From: Fibrobacteres bacterium CG2_30_45_31
GTDB lineage: Bacteria; Fibrobacterota; Fibrobacteria; Fibrobacterales; Fibrobacteraceae
NCBI GenBank assembly: GCA_001873075.1
Contig: MNYL01000131.1
Coordinates: 1 to 5,999, forward strand
DNA: 5,999 nucleotides
Direction: 5' to 3'
The translations under genes were made by a program, and so were the position numbers. The notes below the pieces were generated by a model. That model did not search any database and was not told the origin of the DNA. It saw only the letters and a program-made list of their open reading frames with translations. This document shows positions 1 to 5,280 of the stretch, piece after piece; the stretch's first letter is position 1, and every line of letters begins with the position of its first letter.

Positions 1-293
1 TTAGAATTTTGAAGAATCTGGTTGAAAAAGTGTGCACTACCAATAGCATTGGCGGTACAACTGCCCAAAGTCCCCTGATTTGTTATCGGAGGGCATTTGG
101 GGCGCAAATCCACTTTAGGGGGAAGCGCTTGGAGGACACCCATGGGCGCCGCATAAGCACGGTCACGAATATCAGGAAGATCTGGTATCCAACCCAAACC
201 AAATTGAATTTTTTGTGTTTTTTCTTTTTTTACCAAAGCCTTTTTAATCGGCTTCTTTTTCGATGCAGAATCTTTTGGTGCAGATTTTTTCAT
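1..293 (-). CDS. Papain-like (C1 family) cysteine peptidase, N-terminal part, runs off the left edge
   Basis: The minus-strand frame starting with ATG at 291-293 stays open to the window edge and gives 97 residues. The first 28 residues are very rich in lysine and contain no hydrophobic stretch, so no signal peptide is seen. Residues 34-45 read GWIPDLPDIRDR, a segment typical of bacterial C1-like peptidases just before the mature domain. Residues 62-83 follow the family pattern DLRP..CPP..NQG..GSCTANA, in which Gln73 would be the oxyanion-hole residue and Cys79 the catalytic nucleophile. The catalytic His and Asn would lie beyond the edge and cannot be checked. The start is supported by a GGAGA ribosome binding site at 303-307, nine bases upstream. 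The substrate is unknown. Such proteins may act in the cytoplasm or be exported by a route not visible here. The gene has no evident link to the glucanase genes. Confidence 0.85.
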   Translation of the reverse strand, partial: MKKSAPKDSASKKKPIKKALVKKEKTQKIQFGLGWIPDLPDIRDRAYAAPMGVLQALPPKVDLRPKCPPITNQGTLGSCTANAIGSAHFFNQILQNS

Positions 294-349
294 TGTCGGT
301 GCTCTCCATAATTTGCCACTATTAATATATCACTTAATCAAAAAAAGGG

Positions 350-379
350 ATTATATATTTTAGTGCGCAAATTTGGAAA
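350..379 (-). promoter_or_regulatory. Possible sigma-70-like promoter of the C1 peptidase gene
   Basis: On the minus strand a perfect TATAAT lies at 350-355. TTTCCA (four of six matches to TTGACA) lies at 374-379, separated by 18 bases. The -10 box is 57 bases ahead of the peptidase start codon. The surrounding DNA is very AT-rich, so TATAAT-like hexamers occur by chance. The placement is plausible but unproven. Confidence 0.35.
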
Positions 380-396
380 ATAGGAGAAAACGGCGA

Positions 397-429
397 ATGT
401 CAAAAGTCTTAGAGGCTGATGTTGCTTAG
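397..429 (+). CDS. Doubtful ten-codon ORF with a good ribosome binding site
   Basis: ATG at 397 is preceded by AGGAGA at 382-387 with a nine-base spacer and encodes MSKVLEADVA before a TAG at 427-429. A Shine-Dalgarno sequence this good is unusual for random AT-rich DNA. The peptide loosely resembles the first residues of small DUF104-type antitoxin proteins, so it could be a decayed gene start, a leader peptide, or chance. Nothing recognisable follows the stop in any frame. Confidence 0.15.
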   Translation: MSKVLEADVA

Positions 430-772
430 TTTGTGATCTTAAGTATATAATTCAAAAAAAGACATTACCAGAAATAATTATAAAATCGAAATTATATGTC
501 AGTCAGATTTTTTTGATAGATATCCAACGCTATGGTTGAAACTAAAATGGTGAATTTTTAGAAAAATCATAAATTTTTGAACTTTGAGTTCCCAAAAGCA
601 AAAGTTTTTGCCTGTTTATACAGAATCTTACATTTGAAATCCAAATATGTCATTTCTGAAGATATATTTGTAAGTAGGTTTTTGGGCTGTCGTAAAATCG
701 CGAAGGTTGGTTGATGTTTTTATTTCTGCATTGGGTAAGAATCAATGGAAGCAAAGGAGTGATGAGACAAAT

Positions 773-1288
773 ATGATGTCTTTGGCTTTTCTGTTGGCTT
801 TGGTTCTCCATAATATGGAGGCTGCGATTTGGATGCCTGAGTTGTCCAAAGAGGTGAAGCGCGTCCGATTTTTCGGGCTAAAGAAAAAAAGATTTCTTGC
901 CGCTATCATTTTAATAACTTTTTTTGCTTACGGTCTGACTTATGTGTATTTTATTGATAATGGCCTATCAGAAGTAATTCGCTATTTGTATCTGGGATTT
1001 GTTTTCGTAGTGGGCCTCAATGCCTTTTTTCCTTACTTATTCGGTTCTATTTACTTCAGAAAATATATTCCTGGGACAGCCACTTCGTGCCTATTCACAT
1101 TGCCTATCAGTTTTTACCTTGTTTTTGTTCAAAATAAAATAAGCCCTACGGATATTAAATTATACATGGGTTCGGTGATTATTTTGGTGATTTTATTTTC
1201 AATGCTGATGCTTGTTAAAAAATTGTATAAAATTACACGGAAAGCTCTACGGAAGTGCCTGAAAATGGTTTTCCCTATAGACGAATAA
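773..1288 (+). CDS. HXXEE-family integral membrane protein
   Basis: The 171-residue protein begins with a hydrophobic segment that includes LVLHNMEAAIWMPE. This is the position of the HxxEE signature, although the second Glu is Ala here. A basic loop (VKRVRFFGLKKKR) follows, then hydrophobic segments at roughly residues 44-62, 70-92, 106-118 and 130-142. The middle part, from GLNAFFPYLFGSIYF to YIPGTATSCLFTLP, matches the second conserved block of the family. There the histidine usually found after the Asn is replaced by Tyr. The C-terminus is a short basic cytoplasmic-type tail. The frame extends upstream to a TTG at 707, but ATG at 773 fits better because AAAGGAG lies at 753-759 and the hydrophobic domain starts directly. 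The biochemical role of the family is unknown. The DNA is AT-richer than that of the glucanase genes, suggesting a separate origin. Confidence 0.8.
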   Translation: MMSLAFLLALVLHNMEAAIWMPELSKEVKRVRFFGLKKKRFLAAIILITFFAYGLTYVYFIDNGLSEVIRYLYLGFVFVVGLNAFFPYLFGSIYFRKYIPGTATSCLFTLPISFYLVFVQNKISPTDIKLYMGSVIILVILFSMLMLVKKLYKITRKALRKCLKMVFPIDE

Positions 1289-1290
1289 AA

Positions 1291-2649
1291 CTACTTCTCT
1301 ACTACATGTCCGAAGATTTCGTGAAAGGAATCATTATCAAAAGGATTTATACCCTTGGATGTCAAATGGAAAAATGCGTGTTGTACCATGGTTTCCATAT
1401 TAAATTCAAAAGAATCCAATCGGAGTAGATAGCTTTCAATGGTGTTATCAAAAGCTATCATATAAGGGGGTCTCGATAGTTTTCCCTGATCATGGAGTTC
1501 TGAAAGAATACTTGCTACCTCATCGTTGACACAAACCCAAGCCTCTACATCAAAAAACTTTGTAGAGTGTAGCAACCTTAAAAGAATTTGGGAACAGTAC
1601 TTGCGGGCGCGGATCTCAAGAGAATGTTGAGGCCCTTTTTGCCTTGCTTCTTCGCGAAAGTCCCAAGGGCTTGCGTGTTGAGCATCCACTAAAGGGGTGA
1701 TTTGTAAACCCGCTTCTTTGAGCCCTTCAAGGCGATCTTTGGACCAAGAACTATTGTGGTAGGGAGAAATAAACAACACTTTATGATAGTGGTGAGAAGC
1801 AAGGAATTCACCCACAATGCGTCCTGGGAATTTTCCAAAAGTGGAATTGAAAAACGCCCAATTCTCTTTGTTTTTTAACGAGTGAGGGGTTGTTTCGGGA
1901 GGGTGTTCCCACCAAACGGCGACAGGAAAAGAGCTTTTTGAGAAAATGGAAAGCAGTTCGCGAGGCTTTTGGATTAAAAGGGTGGAAATAAGCGCTCCCA
2001 AACAATGAGGGTAATCAGAGAGCGATTTGCGATTTCCTGAACGGTCTAAGAGAACTTTTTTTTCTTCGTTAAACCCTAAGAGGGAAAGTTTAAGATTGCG
2101 TTCATGTGCTGAACGGTATACACTTTTTAAAAATTCCATTTCCCTGTCGCTCTCTGAGGGAAAATAACCGGACTTGTTGCAACGGGTGATTAATAGGATT
2201 TCTTCTTGGTGAGTTTGGGGATCTTGAGAAGAAAGAAAGTAATATCGTTTTTGCCCGACACGCCCAAGGAGCCCTAGACTTTGTTGTTTTTGCAAAAATT
2301 TGCGCAATAAGGGCCTAGAAACTTGATAACGAGTGCAAAGTTCCTTAAGGCTGGGAAGGCTTTGCCTGGGGTCGAAATATCCTTTTTTCCAATCTTCGCG
2401 AAATCGTTGATCAAGGGTTTCTATAGGGAGCGTTCGCGGGAGCGGAACCGTGATGGTAACAGTGGTTCCCCAAAAGTAACCTTTAGATGGCACAGAGCGG
2501 ATGTGGCCCTGCTCGCGCAGAGTTTCAAGCACTTTGGAAACCGTACCCATCGCGACTCCCCATTGAAGGGAAAGTTGCCGTACCGAAGGGAGCCTTTCGC
2601 CGGTGGCTCCTTTGGTCTCTAATAACGCTTTAATCAAACGCTCTCGCAT
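1291..2649 (-). CDS. Transcription regulator: two GntR-like winged helices plus a LacI-type sugar-sensing domain
   Basis: The protein has 452 residues. Residues 3-61 form a GntR-type winged helix-turn-helix, with the signature ERLPSVRQLSLQWGVAMGTV followed by VLETLREQGHIRSVPSKGYF. Residues 76-138 look like a second, diverged copy (SLPSLKELCTRYQVSRPLLR, then a wing ending in KRYYF). From about residue 149 to the end the sequence resembles the LacI/periplasmic-binding-protein effector domain. Recognisable blocks are EILLITR at 150-156, HKVLFISPYHNSSWSKDRLEGL at 289-310, EAWVCVNDEVA at 369-379 and PPYMIAFDNT at 394-403. The architecture resembles AraR-type GntR regulators, apart from the extra winged helix. 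The start lies 4 bases after the lichenase stop, with only a weak AGG near it, so translation is probably coupled. It likely controls the lichenase unit, and perhaps the other glucanases, in response to a sugar. Ligand and sign of regulation are unknown. Confidence 0.88.
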   Translation of the reverse strand: MRERLIKALLETKGATGERLPSVRQLSLQWGVAMGTVSKVLETLREQGHIRSVPSKGYFWGTTVTITVPLPRTLPIETLDQRFREDWKKGYFDPRQSLPSLKELCTRYQVSRPLLRKFLQKQQSLGLLGRVGQKRYYFLSSQDPQTHQEEILLITRCNKSGYFPSESDREMEFLKSVYRSAHERNLKLSLLGFNEEKKVLLDRSGNRKSLSDYPHCLGALISTLLIQKPRELLSIFSKSSFPVAVWWEHPPETTPHSLKNKENWAFFNSTFGKFPGRIVGEFLASHHYHKVLFISPYHNSSWSKDRLEGLKEAGLQITPLVDAQHASPWDFREEARQKGPQHSLEIRARKYCSQILLRLLHSTKFFDVEAWVCVNDEVASILSELHDQGKLSRPPYMIAFDNTIESYLLRLDSFEFNMETMVQHAFFHLTSKGINPFDNDSFHEIFGHVVEK

Positions 2650-2653
2650 TTAC

Positions 2654-3565
2654 CTATTCTTTTATTCGTTTAGTACCCAAAAACCGTCCCACCAAATCAA
2701 ACGTACGCACGTCCCGAGGGCTAGCCAATGTTGATTTCACATGGGGAGCAGGAATCGCAGAGGGCCCGTCATCTACAGGAACAGTACCGGAAAAACCGGT
2801 TTGGGCGGCTTTAGTGAGTGAGATGATAAGAGTCCCATTTTGCACGTTGATATTATCCGGGCTGAAGTCTACGCGATTTTTCTCAAAAGTCCAATTACCC
2901 GTACCCCAGCGATTGTCATCAAATGTGTCAAAATCATCGGTCCAAAGCAGAGAGAAATCAGAGCCGTTGCTACCGGCACCTGGTGTGTAACTATAGACTT
3001 TTACCCAATTGATGTACTGATTCACCGGAAGAATAGCCTCATCGAAAGCCCCTACCCAATCTGGATCTTCCGAAGACCACAGATTGAAACGAAGAGACTG
3101 TGCCTTAGTAAGCGCAGCCACTTGTCCTTTGGGGTCGCTGACATTCGTTTCTGTGCGGCGCACTTCGACGCTATCCACAAACCAGGCGACATAGGTCGGG
3201 GTCCATTCAAAAGCGAACGTATGATAAACGGCATTGGTGGCTACGGCCAGGGCATGAATTTTTTCACTGGTAATTTTTTTTTCGAGAGTGCCGCTGATAA
3301 TGTTGGATTGAAAACTGGAGGGTGATTTGCCAAGCACTTCCATATCAATTTCTACCCAGGGTTCGCCTTTTCCCTTATAGGAAAAATCGTAATAGAGAAA
3401 CATAGAGCTCACGAGGCTAGAGCCTGCGGCCATGTACATGCGCGCTTCAACACGGCCATACATATAGGATTCCTTAGTGTAAAGTTCGGCACCGGCGTAA
3501 TCTTTAGCACAAAGAGGGAAAGCACAAAGCAGAGCTACTAGGAGAGTTGCTTGAACATGTTTCAT
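2654..3565 (-). CDS. Secreted circularly permuted GH16 lichenase (endo-1,3-1,4-beta-glucanase)
   Basis: The protein has 303 residues counted from ATG at 3565. An in-frame ATG at 3577 would add four residues but lacks a ribosome binding site, whereas GAGG precedes the 3565 start by six bases. A signal peptide (residues 1-20) ends in PLCA before KDYAGAELYTKE, the same mature start I recall for the F. succinogenes enzyme. The GH16 catalytic motif EIDME is at residues 72-76: Glu72 nucleophile, Asp74, Glu76 acid/base. Strands that open ordinary Bacillus-type lichenases (LLWTDDFDTFDDNRWG, then NVQNGTLIISLTK) lie instead at about 206-252, which is the hallmark of the permuted form. The Ser-rich linker I recall from the F. 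succinogenes protein is absent; a short basic tail ends in FDLVGRFLGTKRIKE. Expected substrate is mixed-linkage beta-glucan. The regulator follows after 4 bases, so both probably form one unit. Confidence 0.94.
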   Translation of the reverse strand: MKHVQATLLVALLCAFPLCAKDYAGAELYTKESYMYGRVEARMYMAAGSSLVSSMFLYYDFSYKGKGEPWVEIDMEVLGKSPSSFQSNIISGTLEKKITSEKIHALAVATNAVYHTFAFEWTPTYVAWFVDSVEVRRTETNVSDPKGQVAALTKAQSLRFNLWSSEDPDWVGAFDEAILPVNQYINWVKVYSYTPGAGSNGSDFSLLWTDDFDTFDDNRWGTGNWTFEKNRVDFSPDNINVQNGTLIISLTKAAQTGFSGTVPVDDGPSAIPAPHVKSTLASPRDVRTFDLVGRFLGTKRIKE

Positions 3566-3647
3566 AATGAGCCTCATGAGAATGAATTTTATCTAACCCT
3601 AAAGTAACTTGAGTGTGCTCAGAAATGAATTCAAAATGCTGTCATAC

Positions 3648-3673
3648 TTGAAACATCTGTATCAAATGTATCA
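3648..3673. promoter_or_regulatory. Operator-like palindrome and direct repeat upstream of the lichenase
   Basis: On the plus strand TTGAAACA-TC-TGTATCAA (3648-3665) is an 18-base palindrome with one mismatch per arm. It is overlapped by a direct repeat, TGTATCA at 3658-3664 and again at 3667-3673. The cluster lies 83-108 bases ahead of the lichenase start codon (3565), a normal place for an operator or activator site. The half-site size and two-base centre are typical of LacI/GntR-family operators. The downstream regulator is the natural candidate to bind it, though this link is inferred. Confidence 0.5.
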
Positions 3674-3782
3674 TTAACAAACATAAAAAAGTATGCGAAA
3701 TAAACTTTTTAAGGCCTGGCGGACTCAGATTGTGAAAAATCAATGGCTTTGCCAGAACATTGAGGCTTTTTAGTTTTTTCAC

Positions 3783-3814
3783 AAAAGAAAAGGCCTCAAA
3801 AGATTTAGAGGCCT
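3783..3814 (-). terminator. Rho-independent terminator of the GH16-CBM4/GH64 unit
   Basis: Read on the minus strand, AGGCCTC (3814-3808) and GAGGCCT (3797-3791) form a perfect seven-base, GC-rich stem. The ten-base gap between them can add three A-T pairs. TTTTCTTTT follows directly, down to about 3783, giving the U-rich tract of an intrinsic terminator. It lies about 70 bases after the GH64 stop codon and ends that unit before the lichenase promoter region. Confidence 0.8.
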
Positions 3815-3885
3815 GATGATGCTAGATTATTTCTATTCAAACCAAGCTGCCATGCTTTGGGAAATCTTGGTTTTCGTGCAGTCCC

Positions 3886-5262
3886 TTACTTCAGAATGCG
3901 CCCCTGGATATTGTAAGAGTTTGTATGCCGCAGATATTGGATTGCTGCTCCTGCTCTGGAACATGTTGGCGTATAACTTACTTTTGTATTCCGGGGGGTG
4001 CGGAGAGCGGAAGGTTCGGTATAGAATCCTCCGATGGTCACCGTTGCATTGGTTGCCGAGGGCGCATTGATGGTCGAGGAATACTCGAATACATCGTCAT
4101 AGCAGAACCCGTAGGAGCTCTGCTCCCAGCTGATGTCTGCGCGGTGCCAGAATTGAACATAAACATTGTAGGGTTCAGCCTTGAAAAATTTTGTGGAGTC
4201 GCTCCAGTCCTGAGTGGTTCCTGCTGTCGCATTCAAATCAATGATGTGACGGTTCAGAGCAGCGCAAAACTGGGCCTGCACGACGAGATCGAGCGTCTGC
4301 CCCGGTATTTTCTGGACATCTTCCGAAAGTACGCCATTGCCTTCGAGAACTTCGAGAGTCTTGGGGCGACGAGAAATTTTCGCGGTGGCATTCCCGAAAA
4401 AGTTTGTCTGGTTATGAAACACAAAAGTTTCGCCCTCCACGCGACCCTTCCAGATTCCTGCGGCACCGGAATTGAAGATCAAATCCTCTGAGGCATACTT
4501 GGACCAGATTGCGTCTACATAAGACTTGAAATAGTCGGCCTGGGCACCCCCGCTTTGGAAGGCGGAAGTTTTAGAAGGAGCCATGATCACGCCTTCTTTT
4601 TCGTTGAGGCATCCCTCAAATGCGCCATGGATTTCATTTTTCCATTTGGCAAGGATGGATTCATGCGAAAGTATTTCTCCTGTCTTTTTATAGAATCCGT
4701 TAGCACCCCAGACTTCGAGGCCCATAGGATAGTGGTAGGAATCCACCCGTGTGGTGTTGGTCCAAAGACCATTGGGAGCGTTGGTGAGCTCAATCATTTC
4801 ATAGCGAATTCCCTGGTTCGGGTCTGTAGAATTCGCGAGGTTGGGTGCCGCGTATCCGCTCGGGTCTCCGCTGTAGCCAAAGAAATACAGGTAAAGTTGA
4901 GACCCAAAAGAAATCAAGATTCGTGAGCCTTCGATGGCAGGAACAGGAATGGTTTTGTTTGGAATTTCAGAAAGCTTGGTAAAGCAGTCTGCATAGAGGG
5001 CGTTGCCGCCGGGGCCTTTATTGCCATTAATCACTGGTCCCTGAACGGTATTGTCATTCACGTTCATCTGATGAACCTCGCCCGTTTCGCCATCAATCCA
5101 GACATGACCTCCTATGATCCCGATGACTGCAATGTAAACTTGGTCATCAGGATAAGAGGAATGATTGACAAATGTATAAGGCAATGTGGATTGCGCATAA
5201 AGAGCGCTCGCAACACACAGGCCGAAAAGGAATCCGCTGATTGTTTTTACTGATGGTAGCAT
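3886..5262 (-). CDS. Secreted GH64 beta-1,3-glucanase (laminaripentaose-producing type)
   Basis: The protein has 458 residues. A signal peptide at 1-23 has a hydrophobic core and ends in LYA before QSTLPYTFVNHS. The start is supported by AGGAGA six bases upstream of ATG 5262. The rest matches the GH64 thaumatin-like glucanase fold: an N-terminal beta domain (PYTFVNHS..PDDQVYIAVIG), then RYEMIEL (152-158) and NTTRVDSYHYPMGLEV (169-184). By comparison with the Streptomyces matensis enzyme, Glu155 and Asp174 would be the catalytic pair. The conserved late block YGFCYDDVFEYSS is at 384-396. Such enzymes release short oligosaccharides from beta-1,3-glucan outside the cell. The last 40 residues are strongly basic and end in SYNIQGRILK, resembling the tails of the two neighbouring glucanases. 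No carbohydrate-binding module is seen. The gene starts 18 bases after the GH16-CBM4 stop and is followed by a terminator. Confidence 0.92.
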   Translation of the reverse strand: MLPSVKTISGFLFGLCVASALYAQSTLPYTFVNHSSYPDDQVYIAVIGIIGGHVWIDGETGEVHQMNVNDNTVQGPVINGNKGPGGNALYADCFTKLSEIPNKTIPVPAIEGSRILISFGSQLYLYFFGYSGDPSGYAAPNLANSTDPNQGIRYEMIELTNAPNGLWTNTTRVDSYHYPMGLEVWGANGFYKKTGEILSHESILAKWKNEIHGAFEGCLNEKEGVIMAPSKTSAFQSGGAQADYFKSYVDAIWSKYASEDLIFNSGAAGIWKGRVEGETFVFHNQTNFFGNATAKISRRPKTLEVLEGNGVLSEDVQKIPGQTLDLVVQAQFCAALNRHIIDLNATAGTTQDWSDSTKFFKAEPYNVYVQFWHRADISWEQSSYGFCYDDVFEYSSTINAPSATNATVTIGGFYTEPSALRTPRNTKVSYTPTCSRAGAAIQYLRHTNSYNIQGRILK

Positions 5263-5280
5263 GATGAATCTCCTGTTTGA

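Larger units (their letters stand above)
294..772. other. AT-rich intergenic region between the peptidase and the HXXEE gene
   Basis: About 480 bases separate the two divergent genes. The stretch is markedly AT-rich and shows no protein family I recognise on either strand. It holds the candidate peptidase promoter (350-379) and a ten-codon ORF at 397-429. It also holds a short palindrome GCAAAA-GT-TTTTGC at 598-611 and a weak plus-strand promoter-like pair: TTGAAA at 536-541, 17 bases, then TAGAAA at 559-564. That pair would give the HXXEE gene a leader of about 200 bases. No tRNA, rRNA or riboswitch fold was recognised. Confidence 0.5.
3566..3885. other. Intergenic region between GH64 and the lichenase-regulator unit
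   Basis: These 320 bases carry, from right to left on the minus strand, the 3' end and terminator of the GH64 unit and then the leader of the lichenase. The leader contains the repeat cluster at 3648-3673. No confident -10/-35 pair was found for the lichenase promoter. A short inverted repeat TGAG-TGTG-CTCA is present at about 3610-3621. CTGGC (3716-3720) and GCCAG (3751-3755) could also pair across 30 bases. No gene is seen here; a plus-strand ORF starting at 3816 has no ribosome binding site or recognisable product. Confidence 0.6.

Noticed and set aside
9..311. Plus-strand open frame of 100 codons at the left end
   Set aside because: It is antisense to the C1 peptidase reading frame; its Phe-rich end is only the complement of the lysine-rich leader and matches no family.
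598..611. Palindrome GCAAAA-GT-TTTTGC considered as a terminator or operator
   Set aside because: The stem is short and AT-rich, has no proper loop or U-tract, and such sequences are expected by chance in this AT-rich stretch.
707..772. Extended N-terminus of the HXXEE protein from TTG at 707
   Set aside because: There is no suitable ribosome binding site for the TTG, and the extra 22 residues are polar and precede the first membrane segment; ATG at 773 has AAAGGAG upstream.
2840..3325. Plus-strand open frame of 161 codons inside the lichenase gene
   Set aside because: It is a shadow of the GH16 gene, which has full family similarity on the minus strand.
3925..4491. Plus-strand open frame of 188 codons inside the GH64 gene
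   Set aside because: It has no ribosome binding site or domain; the opposite strand encodes a clear GH64 enzyme with signal peptide and catalytic blocks.
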